DNA of 64,000 nt from Chloroherpeton thalassium ATCC 35110 (GCF_000020525.1 NC_011026.1:1-64000), one strand, 5' to 3'; counted from the first letter of the stretch, positions 20,293 through 31,500 are shown. The notes: generated by a model not told the origin, from the sequence alone. Numbers and translations are program-made.

Positions 20293-22614
20293 ATGCAATC
20301 AAACAAGACTCAAGACTTAGAGACTCAATTAGAACAGCAAATCATTTCGCTTTTTGAATATTTGAACCACACCGGCGTAGAGCACCTCGCTCTCGAACAC
20401 CTCTACGAATTTCTCGAGCAAGAGCCCCTTCATCCCAGCACGCTTTTTGAACGGCTGGAAAAAAATGCGCAAGATGCAGGCCTTTCGCTTCGCAGAATGC
20501 AAATATCAGCGGATCATTTTTTTGAGAAAAAACCGGTTCATTCTCTCATTTTGCGCGCGCCTGCCGAGCTTATGCTCATTGAAGAAATTCAGCATTCCGA
20601 CAAAACCGTAAAACTCCGCTCATTTGCCACCAACGATATTGCGATCGTTCCAGCGGCCACGCTTTTTAAAAACCAAAAATCCTTAGACCTGCTTTGCTAC
20701 GATGGAACAATTTATACTTACATGACATCGGGCAAAGAGGACACCGCATTTAGAAGCAAAGCGCATTCCACTCACCAGGCGAGCGACGCTCACAAGCATC
20801 ATGAAAAAACAAGCGTTTTAAGCATTCTGGATAAACTTATTCGCCTGTTGAAAGAAGAACAGCACGATTTTTTGGTGGTGCTTGGGTATGCCATCATTGT
20901 TGGCTTGCTCTCGTTGGTTATGCCGCTTTCGGCGCAGGCAATTGTCAACACGGTGGCGCTGGGTGTGTATTCGGCGCAGCTTGTTTCGCTCTGCATTGTG
21001 GTGGGCATTGGCCTGATCATTTTAGGCGCGTTTGAAGTGATGAAGCGCTACGTAGTCGATGTGTTGCAGCGCCGTTTATTCGTGCGAACCGCGTTTGAAA
21101 TTGCGCATCGCTTGCCGAGAATCCGCACGAAAGCGCTCGAAAATGAATACGCGCCTGAACTCGTGAATCGTTTTTTTGACGTGATGACTGTTCAAAAAAC
21201 CATCGGTAAATTTCTGCTCGATGGTGTTAGCGCCACGCTTATCGCACTCAGCGGCCTCATTCTTTTGGGCATCTACCATCCGATTTTTCTGCTATTCAAT
21301 GTCTTTCTGTTGATTTTTGTCCCCGTGCTCATTTTCGTTCTTGGCCGTGGCGGCTTGGAACTCAGCATTAAGGAATCCAAGAAAAAATACGCGCTGGCTT
21401 CGTGGCTGGAAGACATTGCCCGCTGCCAAACCAGTTTCAAAATGAATGGCTCGCCGGAATTTATCTATCGACGGGTTGATGAAATCGCGACAGAATATGT
21501 GAAAGCTCGCGATAAACATTTTTCCGTGTTGATTCGCCAATTGTCCGGGTCTTATATTTTCCGCGCGTTGGCTTCGGTCGGTGTGCTCGGAATTGGCGGC
21601 GCGCTTGTTATTGAGCAGCAAATTTCGCTTGGGCAGCTTGTGGCAGCAGAACTTGTGATTGTAGCCATTACGGCTTCTTTGGAAAAGCTTGTTGAGCAAT
21701 TTGAGTTTCATTACGACTTGCTGACTGCCATTGATAAAATTTCCCATGTGACCGACAAAGAGCTCGATCCTGTTGGCGGCGAGCTGAGCCCCGATTTCAA
21801 AGGCGCTGTTTCGGTGAACTTGCATGATGTCACATTTAGCTACACCGATGGAAAAAAAGTGCTTGAAAACGTTTCACTTGAAATTCCAGCGGGCGGTCGT
21901 GTGAGTCTGGTTGGCAAAAGCGGCGCAGGGAAAACCACGCTCATGTCGCTCATTGCTGGCCTTAACGATGCCGAACACGGCGTTATCGAATTCAACGGCT
22001 ACGACATCAGCCGCATGAACCTGAAACAACTGCATCAAATTGTGGCTATTGTTCCGGCTCAAAATGAAATATTTGAAGGCACCATTGAGGAAAACATTCT
22101 CATGGGACGCGCCTTTGACTACGAGCAAATGGTTTGGGCGCTAAAAATTTCGCAGATGTACGACGACATTCGCGCCATGCCAAATCGTCTGAAAACTCCA
22201 ATTATCTCGGCTGGTCGCAATTTACCTGGCGGTCTTATCCGCAAAATCATGATTGCCCGCGCGATTATCGGCAAACCAAAAGTCCTTATTCTTGACGAAG
22301 CATTTGGCGGAATGGAGGAAAATACCAAGCTGGAACTGATTCGCTCCCTTTATTCTGAGTCGAGCTGGACGATCATCGATATCTCGCACGACGCCGAAGT
22401 TATTCGCCGCTCCGAGCCGATTTATGTGCTTCACGACAAACGCATCGTCGAAACATACATGGCCGGCGATCTTGCCACCAAAAAAGACACGCTTCTTGGC
22501 AAGCTCTTCCCTGATTTAGCCAGGCAAATTATAGAGGAGCGCAAAAATCCGGCACTTGCAAAGCCAAACATGAAAAATAATTCGGAAACGGCCTCTCGCG
22601 AACAGGCTACTTAA
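20293..22614 (+). CDS. ABC transporter, fused membrane and ATPase domains (type I secretion-like)
   Basis: The 773-residue protein has an N-terminal region of about 180 residues (possibly a degenerate C39-like docking domain without a catalytic Cys), a six-helix ABC exporter membrane domain (about 190-460), and an ATPase domain. The ATPase has Walker A GKSGAGKTT near 541, a Q-loop in VPAQNEIFEGT, Walker B VLILDEAFGG near 665 and the switch His in ISHDAEV. The ABC signature reads LPGGLIRK instead of LSGGQ. With the HlyD and TolC genes that follow, it should export a protein, peptide or other molecule directly across both membranes. The substrate is not encoded next to it. Confidence 0.9.
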   Translation: MQSNKTQDLETQLEQQIISLFEYLNHTGVEHLALEHLYEFLEQEPLHPSTLFERLEKNAQDAGLSLRRMQISADHFFEKKPVHSLILRAPAELMLIEEIQHSDKTVKLRSFATNDIAIVPAATLFKNQKSLDLLCYDGTIYTYMTSGKEDTAFRSKAHSTHQASDAHKHHEKTSVLSILDKLIRLLKEEQHDFLVVLGYAIIVGLLSLVMPLSAQAIVNTVALGVYSAQLVSLCIVVGIGLIILGAFEVMKRYVVDVLQRRLFVRTAFEIAHRLPRIRTKALENEYAPELVNRFFDVMTVQKTIGKFLLDGVSATLIALSGLILLGIYHPIFLLFNVFLLIFVPVLIFVLGRGGLELSIKESKKKYALASWLEDIARCQTSFKMNGSPEFIYRRVDEIATEYVKARDKHFSVLIRQLSGSYIFRALASVGVLGIGGALVIEQQISLGQLVAAELVIVAITASLEKLVEQFEFHYDLLTAIDKISHVTDKELDPVGGELSPDFKGAVSVNLHDVTFSYTDGKKVLENVSLEIPAGGRVSLVGKSGAGKTTLMSLIAGLNDAEHGVIEFNGYDISRMNLKQLHQIVAIVPAQNEIFEGTIEENILMGRAFDYEQMVWALKISQMYDDIRAMPNRLKTPIISAGRNLPGGLIRKIMIARAIIGKPKVLILDEAFGGMEENTKLELIRSLYSESSWTIIDISHDAEVIRRSEPIYVLHDKRIVETYMAGDLATKKDTLLGKLFPDLARQIIEERKNPALAKPNMKNNSETASREQAT

Positions 22615-22701
22615 TCCACGCAAAACACCATTTTGGATCGATTAAAAATTAACTCGCAAAAATAACTTTGAACTTATACAAGAAGTCCGCTTCATCTAAT
22701 T

Positions 22702-23976
22702 ATGATACGTAAGGAAAATCGCTCTTCAACTTCTGACTTTGAGCTAAAGCACAGCATTCCGCATTATTACACGACGGCCATGCGGCTGGCCAGAATTCCA
22801 AAAACAGCCCGCACCTTTGCGCTTTCCGTTTATGTGCTGCTCGTGCTTATTGTTCTTGGCCTGATTTTTATTCCTTGGCAACAAAACGTGATTGGCTCTG
22901 GCACGGTCACTTCGTTTGTTCCCAATGCTCGCCCACAGTCCATCGACGCGCAAATCGACGGACGCATTGTCAAGTGGTTTGTCAATGAAGGCGCGCCGGT
23001 TGCAGCGGGCGATACCATTGCTGTTCTGCGCGACATCGATACAAAGTTTTTGGATACCAACTTTGTGGAAAAAAATGCCATCATTCGCGAAAACACCGCG
23101 AAAGAGCAAGAGCTTTCCGTGATTGCCGCTGAGCAAAAAGTCATTCAAGCGCGGCAAAAACATCTTTCCGCCATTGCCCAACGTGAAAATACAAAAGTTG
23201 GCACGGCAACTGCTCGCATTCAATACAATCGGGCGCTCGCGCTCGAATCCGAAGGCTTAATTCCACGAAAAGATCTGGAGCTATCGCTGCTCAAATACCA
23301 AAAAGCCATTTCGGATTCCATTAAGGCAGAAGCTGAATTGAGCATCGCGCTGAGAACGATTTACGCGGCAGAAGCGGAACGCAACGCCAAAGAACGCAAA
23401 GCCAATGCGATAATTGCCAAAGCTGAACTCGAATTTGGAAATGTTAGCCAGCGAAAAAATGCCGGCGTTGTGATTGCGCCAATTGATGGAACGGTGGTTA
23501 GAATTTCTCAAGCAGGACCTGGCCAAACGGTGAAAAAGGGTTCGCAACTTGCCATTATCGCGCCCGAAACCGACGACATTGCGGCTGAAATTATGGTTGG
23601 CAGTTTAGATGCGGCGCTCATTTCACCTGGCCGTCCGGCGAGAATGCAATTTGCTGGTTTTCCAGCGATTCAATTTTCTGGCTGGCCAGATATGTCGCTC
23701 GGCACTTTCGGCGGAACGGTGGCGGTCATCGACGCCGTAGATGATGGCACAGGGCGCTACCGCGTGCTGATTGTTCCTGACCAAAACGATAGAGCTTGGC
23801 CGGATAGAACGTTCCTTCGGCAAGGGACGGAAGTGACGGGTTGGGTGCTTTTAAATGAAGTGCCTCTCGGCTACGAGTTCTGGCGCATCATGAATGGCTT
23901 CCCGCCAATTGTGCCAGTCAAAACAAACCCGAAAAGCCACAAAGACGCAAAAAAAACAACCAAGGGAGAAAAATAG
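22702..23976 (+). CDS. HlyD-family membrane fusion protein
   Basis: This 424-residue periplasmic adaptor links the inner-membrane ABC transporter to the TolC-like channel. It has one N-terminal transmembrane helix (about 38-58), a lipoyl-like half motif IDGRIVKWFVNEGAPVAAGD, a coiled-coil hairpin of about 150 residues, the second lipoyl half VVIAPIDGTVVRISQAGPGQ, and a beta-barrel domain. This is the standard HlyD order. It lies 87 bases after the ABC gene, and its stop is two bases before the TolC GTG start. Confidence 0.92.
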   Translation: MIRKENRSSTSDFELKHSIPHYYTTAMRLARIPKTARTFALSVYVLLVLIVLGLIFIPWQQNVIGSGTVTSFVPNARPQSIDAQIDGRIVKWFVNEGAPVAAGDTIAVLRDIDTKFLDTNFVEKNAIIRENTAKEQELSVIAAEQKVIQARQKHLSAIAQRENTKVGTATARIQYNRALALESEGLIPRKDLELSLLKYQKAISDSIKAEAELSIALRTIYAAEAERNAKERKANAIIAKAELEFGNVSQRKNAGVVIAPIDGTVVRISQAGPGQTVKKGSQLAIIAPETDDIAAEIMVGSLDAALISPGRPARMQFAGFPAIQFSGWPDMSLGTFGGTVAVIDAVDDGTGRYRVLIVPDQNDRAWPDRTFLRQGTEVTGWVLLNEVPLGYEFWRIMNGFPPIVPVKTNPKSHKDAKKTTKGEK

Positions 23977-23978
23977 CA

Positions 23979-25403
23979 GTGCTTCTGAAAAAACTTCAGC
24001 GATTCAAACCGGTTTCTTTTTTCATTACTGTTTTTTGCGTGTCGTTTTCGCCAACCGCATCTGCGCAAGTAGCCGACGACACACTTTCGCTACATGCTTT
24101 TTTATCCATTGTTTCCGAAGCGCACCCAAAAGCGATTGCGGCTACGCTCGAAAAAGATTTGGCTAATGCAGACATTTTGGACGCAAAAAGCAACTTCGAT
24201 CCGGTTATTAAAACGTCCTACAAATACAAGTCCATTGATGGGAAAGCAAAAGTCAATTATTTGAATACCAATGTAGAAGTTCCTTTACCCACAAATTTTG
24301 GCCCAAGCTTCATCGCGAAATATCGGCGCGGACTTGGCGATGGCATCGATCCTGAAAACGAAACAACGGAAGAAGGCGAAGCCGGATTTGGCATTCAAGT
24401 GCCGATCTTGCAAGGGCTCAGCCTTGATAAACGCCGCGCGCAGCTTGCAAAAGCGAAACTTGAACCAAAAGTTGCAGAAGCCTCTCAAAAGGAAACCAAC
24501 AACAATTTACTTTTGGAAGCTTCAAACGCATATTGGGATTGGGTAGAAGCTCACGCGGCACTTCAAGTGGCCGAGAACATGTTCGACCTTGCAACCGAGC
24601 GAAGCCAGGTAATTGCTACACGCGCCAGAAAAGGCGAAGCCGCCGCCATCGACACGGTAGAAGCCCTTCTTGAAATTGAAAAACGTCGCGGCGATTTGTT
24701 CAAAGCCAATCGAAAATTTGAAAAAGCGTCTATCAAACTTTCAACTTACCTCTGGCATAAAGATAGAACGCCACAAGAGCTAAACTTTTCCGCACCCGAG
24801 CTACCTGAATTGCCCGTGCTTAGCGATTCTCTCGTCATGCGCCAAAAATACAAAGCGCTTGAAAAACGCCCTGAACTGCGGCAGATGCACGTAAAACTCA
24901 AATCTGCCGGCATTGAGGTAAATCTCGCAAAACAAACGATGCTGCCCAAGCTCGACGCTGAATTTCAAACGCTCTTCTACAAGCTGGATGGCTCAAAAAT
25001 CAACGATTATCTTTTTGGAATAAAATTTTCGCAGCCGCTTTTCTTTCGGCGCGCGCGCGCAAGCGAAGAACTGGCACGGGTGAAAGTGGAAAGCATCAAA
25101 TTTAAAAAGCTGGAAACGGAGCGTAAAATTCTTGCAGAAATTGACGATGCCATTTCAGCCATTCAAGCCGCCCAAAAACGGGTTGCGGCGTCGCTGCGCG
25201 AAAATCATTACGCGTGGATTATGCAAGAAGGGGAAAGAAAAAAATATGTCGCCGGCGAAAGTTCGCTACTCTACCTTAATATTCGCGAGCGCTATGCCGC
25301 CGAAGCCAAAGCCAAACTTATCGAAGCCAAAGCTGATTATTTACGCGCCATTAGCGGTTACTTATGGACAATTGGTGCTATCGATGGCTTCTGGGTCAAT
25401 TAA
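23979..25403 (+). CDS. TolC-family outer-membrane efflux protein
   Basis: The product of 474 residues is a TolC-like trimeric channel protein with a signal peptide (cleavage near SAQVADD), long amphipathic helices, and the internal repeat typical of outer-membrane efflux proteins. It provides the outer-membrane exit for the ABC-HlyD exporter encoded just upstream. Translation starts at a GTG two bases after the HlyD stop, with GGGAGA upstream as ribosome binding site, so the last two genes are coupled. The C-terminal half contains KAIEKRPELRQMHVKL-like helices (actual text KALEKRPELRQMHVKL) common to the family. Confidence 0.92.
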   Translation: MLLKKLQRFKPVSFFITVFCVSFSPTASAQVADDTLSLHAFLSIVSEAHPKAIAATLEKDLANADILDAKSNFDPVIKTSYKYKSIDGKAKVNYLNTNVEVPLPTNFGPSFIAKYRRGLGDGIDPENETTEEGEAGFGIQVPILQGLSLDKRRAQLAKAKLEPKVAEASQKETNNNLLLEASNAYWDWVEAHAALQVAENMFDLATERSQVIATRARKGEAAAIDTVEALLEIEKRRGDLFKANRKFEKASIKLSTYLWHKDRTPQELNFSAPELPELPVLSDSLVMRQKYKALEKRPELRQMHVKLKSAGIEVNLAKQTMLPKLDAEFQTLFYKLDGSKINDYLFGIKFSQPLFFRRARASEELARVKVESIKFKKLETERKILAEIDDAISAIQAAQKRVAASLRENHYAWIMQEGERKKYVAGESSLLYLNIRERYAAEAKAKLIEAKADYLRAISGYLWTIGAIDGFWVN

Positions 25404-25461
25404 AAAGGCTTTTAGTTCGGCGGCGGCTAAAATGCATTGGGAACAACAAGCTGCTGGCTTG

Positions 25462-27825
25462 CTAAAATTTATAATACTGCCCGTCTGACTGAAAAATTGG
25501 CTTGAGTTTACTTCGCACACGATGAACTTGATCAATAATTTCTGTCACCAGTTCGGGCAGTTCATCCAAATGGGTTTCATCGCGCGCATAGAGTTCAACT
25601 TGCTTGAGCAGCTCTGCCGTTTTAGATAGGCTCATATATCCTGTGCATGAGAGAAATTTGTGCGCCGTCCTGCTCAGAAGCTGCCAATTCGAACTTTCTA
25701 ACGAAAGCCGAAGCGTTTCCAAATACTCTGTCGATTGGGATAAAAACAATTGAATCATTTCGACAACAAAGTCATCCCTGCCATTGGAGACCATAAAAAG
25801 ATAGGGCAAGTCTAAGCCCTGCTTTTGCAGCTTTCCTCTTAGCGAGTTTTCATCTAAAAAATCTTGTTCGTCCATATCATTTTGCTCCGGTGAAGTGTTT
25901 TGGAAATGCGCGGCCAACAGTTCATAGAGGCGCTCGGGATCAAACGGTTTGGAAATGTAATCGTTCATGCCCGCGTTAATACATTTTTCATCGTCGCCTT
26001 TCAACGCGCCGGCAGTCATGGCAATAATTGGAATTTCATTTAATGGCGGCGGCATTTTTCGAATCAGCCTTGTGGCTTCGTAGCCGTCCATTTCAGGCAT
26101 TTGAACATCCATTAAAATCAAATCGTATTTGGCAGCAGCCAGCCGTTCAAGCGCGACCCGTCCGTTTTCTGCTACGTCGCACGAAACTTGAAACGTCTCC
26201 AAAGTCTTTTTCGCGACAATCTGATTAAAGTAATTGTCTTCAACCAGCAAGATTCGATGCTTTGAAAAATCGCTCACCGCTTGCCGTTGAACTTGCAGCT
26301 TGGGCGTGCTGTATTCCGTTTGAGCAACTTTCAGCGGCAGCGCAAAGCTAAATGTTGCCCCTACACCCAGTTCACTTTTCACCCAAATTTTTCCACCCTG
26401 CAGTTCCACCAACTTTTTGGTAATGGCAAGTCCTAAGCCTGTTCCACCAAATTTTCTTGTCGTATCGTTTCCGGCTTGGGTAAAACTTTCAAAAATTGTT
26501 TCTTGCTTCTCAGCGTCAATGCCAATGCCCGTGTCAGATATCGAAAACAAAACGACCGAATGCGTTGGCGTGCGCCGGTCAAGCTGCACTTTCACCACAA
26601 TTTTTCCTTTTTCGGTAAATTTTAGCGCGTTCCCAACCAGGTTGACCAATATTTGATTGAGCCTGACCGAGTCGCCCATCACGCTGTCGGGGCAAGACGC
26701 ATCTAACGAAAGCGAAAGACTCAAATCCTTCTCCGACGCTTTTAGGCTAAACGTGGAAATTGTTTTTTTCAAAAGGCTGTGCAACGAAAATGGAATGCTT
26801 TCAAAAGTGATTTTTCCAGACTCAATTTTTGAGAAATCCAAAATATCGTTGATGATCACCAGCAGGTTTTCAGAGGACTGCTTAATAATATCTACACATT
26901 CAGCTTGTTCGGAGCTTAATGGGGTTCGAAGCAGCAAGTTTGTCATGCCAATGACGGCATTCATCGGTGTGCGAATTTCATGGCTCATGTTGGCTAAAAA
27001 GCGCTCTTTGGATCTCATAGACTCTTCCGCCAAAATTTTGGCTTTTACAAGCGCTTCTTCCGTCTTTTTGCGATGGGTGATATCGCGGTGAACCGAAACC
27101 CAATGTGTATAAATGCCATTTTCATCCTTGACCGGCACAATATTCACATCGTTCCAAAACACAGCACCATCTTTTTTATAACAAATTAATTCCGTGCGGA
27201 CAGATTCATTGCCCTTCATGGCTTTGCGAATTTTTACCAATTCACGCTGGCTTGTTTTTTCTCCAAACAAAACATCGGACGGCTTTTCGATGACTTCTTC
27301 CAATTCATATCCCGTTGCCAACGTAAAAGCTCGGTTGATGTAAATAACCTTCGGATAGCCTCCGCTACTTTTGCCAGTGTGCTCTGCAATCAAAACCGCG
27401 TCATTTCCATTAACGACAACGGATTCCAATAAACGAAGGCGCTCTGCAGATTTCTGATGGTGAATGGCTTTTTCTATCGAAAGCGGCAGCACTTTTAGGT
27501 AATTGCGCTCGGGATCTTTTACCAAATAGTCATAGGCGCCTGATTTCATTGCGTTAACGGCAATTTCTTCGTCGCCTGTGCCCGTTATGAAAATGACAGG
27601 CGTTTTGTGAAATTGTTCCAGCACGTCGCTTGCGGTTCCATCGCCAAGGTTGTAGTCGGTGATGATCACATGAAAATCCTCTTTCACGAGCATGGCTTTT
27701 GCCGCAGCCACAGAGTTCACCACTTTGTAATCATACGTGTGCGACTGCTGCTTGATGAGTCGCTCAAACGCAATTTGATCGACCCTGTCGTCCTCGATGT
27801 ACAAAACTTTGATCTTCTCAGTCAT
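25462..27825 (-). CDS. Hybrid sensor histidine kinase (REC-PAS-HisKA-HATPase-REC-Hpt)
   Basis: The 787-residue protein is a complete phosphorelay on one chain. It has an N-terminal receiver (phosphoacceptor Asp57 in ITDYNLGD), a PAS/PAC domain (about 130-260), a HisKA domain with the phosphorylated His in NMSHEIRTPMNAV near 280, a kinase ATP-binding domain (DTGIGID, GGTGLGLAI), a second receiver (Asp near 571 in LMDVQMPEMDG) and a C-terminal Hpt domain (His near 721 in TAHKF). No transmembrane helix is seen, so it is cytoplasmic. The output partner is unknown; the response regulator gene upstream is on the same strand, with a strong hairpin between them. Confidence 0.94.
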   Translation of the reverse strand: MTEKIKVLYIEDDRVDQIAFERLIKQQSHTYDYKVVNSVAAAKAMLVKEDFHVIITDYNLGDGTASDVLEQFHKTPVIFITGTGDEEIAVNAMKSGAYDYLVKDPERNYLKVLPLSIEKAIHHQKSAERLRLLESVVVNGNDAVLIAEHTGKSSGGYPKVIYINRAFTLATGYELEEVIEKPSDVLFGEKTSQRELVKIRKAMKGNESVRTELICYKKDGAVFWNDVNIVPVKDENGIYTHWVSVHRDITHRKKTEEALVKAKILAEESMRSKERFLANMSHEIRTPMNAVIGMTNLLLRTPLSSEQAECVDIIKQSSENLLVIINDILDFSKIESGKITFESIPFSLHSLLKKTISTFSLKASEKDLSLSLSLDASCPDSVMGDSVRLNQILVNLVGNALKFTEKGKIVVKVQLDRRTPTHSVVLFSISDTGIGIDAEKQETIFESFTQAGNDTTRKFGGTGLGLAITKKLVELQGGKIWVKSELGVGATFSFALPLKVAQTEYSTPKLQVQRQAVSDFSKHRILLVEDNYFNQIVAKKTLETFQVSCDVAENGRVALERLAAAKYDLILMDVQMPEMDGYEATRLIRKMPPPLNEIPIIAMTAGALKGDDEKCINAGMNDYISKPFDPERLYELLAAHFQNTSPEQNDMDEQDFLDENSLRGKLQKQGLDLPYLFMVSNGRDDFVVEMIQLFLSQSTEYLETLRLSLESSNWQLLSRTAHKFLSCTGYMSLSKTAELLKQVELYARDETHLDELPELVTEIIDQVHRVRSKLKPIFQSDGQYYKF

Positions 27826-27977
27826 AAAAGCTCTGGATTTATTTTGGGGAACTGGGAAAGTTTCGAGTCCTCATCAAAGCGGCTGCACCATGAAAAATGC
27901 GCGCTTTTTGCCAGATACTGAACTTCTTGCTAAAGATTGAGAAATAACGGGTTTGGGAGAACCCTCTCTACAAATAC

Positions 27978-28014
27978 GCGCGAAACCTGTATGGAAAACC
28001 GTATAGTTTCGCGC
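27978..28014. other. Strong hairpin between response regulator and hybrid kinase genes
   Basis: GCGCGAAAC (27978-27986) pairs perfectly with GTTTCGCGC (28006-28014). Inside, TATGG and CCGTA can pair around an AAAA loop. Neither strand has a T tract after the stem, so it is not a typical terminator. It sits in the 243-base gap between two same-strand signalling genes and could act as an RNA processing or stability element. Confidence 0.6.
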
Positions 28015-28068
28015 CTGTGCAATGATTTCTTGTGTAACACTTTTTCTACACAGAAAAATTCACTGCCA

Positions 28069-28479
28069 CTAAGGCATTTCGCTTAAACTCCAATACATAT
28101 CGATTGTTCGCATAACTTCGACAAATTGCAGGTAATCCACCGGCTTGATCATATAACCCGCTGCGCCTAAGTCAAAGCTTTGAACGCGATCCCAATCATC
28201 GCGAGAAGTTGTTAGCACAATGGTTGGAATTCGCTTGATTTCTTCATCATTTTTAGCCACTTTCAAAAATTCGATGCCATTCATTTTTGGCATATTGATA
28301 TCCAAAAGAATAATCGCAGGCCGCTCGTTGCTTGGCTCATGAAGAAATGTCAGCGCTTCCTCACCGTTTCCAACAACATAAACTTTATTGGTAACGCGAA
28401 TTTCCTTAAGTGCACGCTTTACCGTCATCACATCAACCTTGTCATCTTCAACCAAAAGAATAGACTTATCTGATTTCAT
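28069..28479 (-). CDS. Single-domain response regulator (CheY/Rcp1-like)
   Basis: The product of 136 residues is one receiver domain with acidic residues in LLVEDDK (residues 8-14), phosphoacceptor Asp60 in LLDINMPKMNG, a conserved Thr in VLTTS, and Lys in MIKPVDY. It resembles the Rcp1 class of regulators that pair with large multi-PAS or phytochrome-type kinases. It has no DNA-binding domain. It starts 23 bases after the stop of the multi-PAS kinase gene, so the two are surely an operon and very probably cognate partners. Confidence 0.93.
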   Translation of the reverse strand: MKSDKSILLVEDDKVDVMTVKRALKEIRVTNKVYVVGNGEEALTFLHEPSNERPAIILLDINMPKMNGIEFLKVAKNDEEIKRIPTIVLTTSRDDWDRVQSFDLGAAGYMIKPVDYLQFVEVMRTIDMYWSLSEMP

Positions 28480-28502
28480 TTTTTTCTTTTTTCTGAAGTT
28501 AG

Positions 28503-31500
28503 CTATGCGCCTAAATTCAATAATTTTGGCAGTTCAATCCAAAATGTTGTTCCTTTACCCATCGTAGATTCCACAGCAATCGTTCCGCCGTACATTTCAA
28601 TAATTTTTTTCACGATGGTTAAGCCAATGCCTGTGCTTTCATGCTCGTCGCGAGGTGCCAGCGTTTGAAAGATCTGGAAGATTTTTTCATGGTACTTTTC
28701 ATCGATACCGGGGCCATTGTCTTTGACATAAAACTGCCAAGTTTCTCCATTTTCAACATGCCCAATGCTAATTTCGCCGTGCTCTTTATCATTGTACTTC
28801 ACTGCGTTGCTAATCAAATTTTGAAAAACTTGCATCATGCGTGTTTTCTCGGCGATTATGTTGGGCAACGAAGTGTCCTTCACAACGGAAATATGCTTGG
28901 GGATCGATAGAAAATCAACAATTTCGTCGATGAGCAGATCAAGCTCAATCTCCACAAACGCTTCTTTGATGCGGCCAATTCTTGAATATTGCAGAATCCC
29001 TTCGATCAAATCGTGCATGCGTTTCACGCGGCCAACCAGAAGCGAAAGCGTTTCTTTTCCTTCTTCATCTAAACGATCGACATAATCAGAGTAGAGCCAA
29101 CTCGAAAGCGAGCCAATAGCGCGAAGCGGCGCTTTCAAATCGTGCGAAACAATGTAAGCAAAATCTTTTAGCTCGCGATTTGCTTTTTGTAAATCGTGAG
29201 CAAGCAAGCGATATCGCTGCTCTTTTTCCAAAATATCTTGCTCGTATTTTTTTCGCTCGGTGATGTCGCGCATCGAGCCAACCAATTTGTACGGCTTTCC
29301 GTTCAAGTCATACTGAAGTCCAATAATGAACGAGCCCATTTTGGATGACCCGTCTTTATGGGCAAACACAACTTCATAATCTACCAATGAGCCTTTTTGA
29401 GATAACTCTTCCACCATTCGGTCGCGAGCCGTTGGATCTTTGTAAAGTGTTGACGTCTTTTTTCCCAACAAATATTCGCGCGAATAGCCCGTAAAGCGCT
29501 CGATCGATGGCGTGATTTCCAAAATGGAGCCATCTAAGGCCACTTCGGCATACACATCTTGAATCGTATTGAAAATAGCTTTGTATTTTTCTTCGCTCTT
29601 TCGAATGTTCTCTTCCGCTTTTTTTCGATCGGTGATGTCGCGCATCGATCCCACTATTTTTTTTGGCTGCCCGGAACGATCCAAAATCACGCTAACGGTA
29701 AAAGAGCAAGTTCGCACCGCGCCATCAAGGTGGCGGAGTTTTACTTCGTAATCATTCAGGTATCCATGCTTGAAAAGCTCCTTGCGCAAGTTCTCGCGCT
29801 CAAGTGGGTTGGAATAAAAATGGTAAATATTTTTCCCCAGCATTTCTTGCCGAGAATAACCACTAATTTTTTTGATCGATGGGGAAATTTCCAAAATGGT
29901 TCCGTCCAACGCCACTTCGGCATAAACATCTTGAATCGTGTTGAAAATGGCTTTGTACTTTTCTTGGCTTTTTCGAATGCGCTCTTCCGCTTTTGTTTTA
30001 TCGGTGATGTCGTAATTGATGCCGGTTAAACGAACCGCTTTGCCGGCTTCGTCTTTCAAGGCGCGACCGTAGGTTTTTAGCACGCGCTTCTCTCCAGAAG
30101 GCCATATAATCTCAAACGACATTTCAAAATCATTATCTGATTTTGATGCTATCGTCGATTGAATGATGGGGTCCATTCGTTCGAATTCTCCTGGCGCCAA
30201 CGCGCTTTTCCAATCAGTAAAATTACCATGAAAGGCTTCCTTCGGCTTCTGATAGAGCTTGAACATCCATTCGTCCCAAATCATCCCGCCCGTTACCAAA
30301 TCTAATTCCCAAACGCCAATACCGGCTGAATCCGCGGCAATGGAAAAGCGCTGCTGATTTTCTTCCAAAGCTTTCTGTGCGTTTTTCAGTTCAGTGATGT
30401 CTACAAAGGTTTCTAAAAAAACATCCTCGCCTTCAAACACAATTTCATTGACGGTTTTCAAGATGTGAATGTCTTGGAAACGATTCTCGCACTTGCTGTC
30501 GCTGATTCCATATTTTAGAATGGGGCAAAGGTTTTTTTCTCCATTGCAAAAATAATCGGAGCAACTTCTTCCAACGAGGGAGTCGGTTTCCTTCAATCTG
30601 GCCATGCGCTTAACGGTCTCGTTTGTCCAACGAATTCGTTGATCCTGCCCAACCACAACCACACCAAATGGCGCTGTTCTCATAATCACTTTCAAATTAT
30701 CATGCGCCTGACGGATTTCTTTTTCCGCACGCTTGCGCATCGTAATGTCGCTAATCACACAGATGATTTCTTCAATTTCGCCAGTTTCATGGTTTAGAAA
30801 CGGAGATGCTGCATCTTCAAGCCATATCAAATCGCCTTCCTGGGTTTCGACGCGCAGCTGAATGGTTACAGGTTCGCCTTTTCGCAAACAGGCGTCGCGC
30901 AGATCCAAAATATGGCGATCGTCGGGATAAATGAACTCGAACCATGCTTTCTCGCTCACTTCGTTTGGCAAAAAACCTAAGTTGCTATAAAAACCGCCAA
31001 CCATGAGCCATTTGAAATCAAACTCGCCATTTTCCAAAGGAATAAGCCGATAAGCATAATCCGAAATGAGCTGGGAAATTCGCCGGTAAATTCTTTCCGA
31101 ATTCTTTAACGATTCTAATGCTTGCACCTGCTTGGTTGAATCCATCATCGTGCCAAACAGGCCAATAATGTTTCCTGGCTCATCGCATCGCGGCAAAAGC
31201 ATCAGTTCCACCCAACGCAAGCTGCCGTCACATGTTTTCAGCTGCATGGTCTCATAAAATCGGGGGATTTTTCCCTCCAAAATACCTTGACCGATTTCTT
31301 TGAAATGCGGGTTCTTTTCGTTTCCAAAAAAGTCAAACAGGTTTTTGCCCAAACATTCTTTTTGCGGCTTGTATCCCGTAATTCGCTCCCACGCCTCATT
31401 GATGAATTCACATTTTCCTTCTCTATCCACTTGGAAAATGACCTCCTCAATATTCTCAACCACCGATTTGTATTTTGCTTGACTTCGCAGGAGCGCTTTC

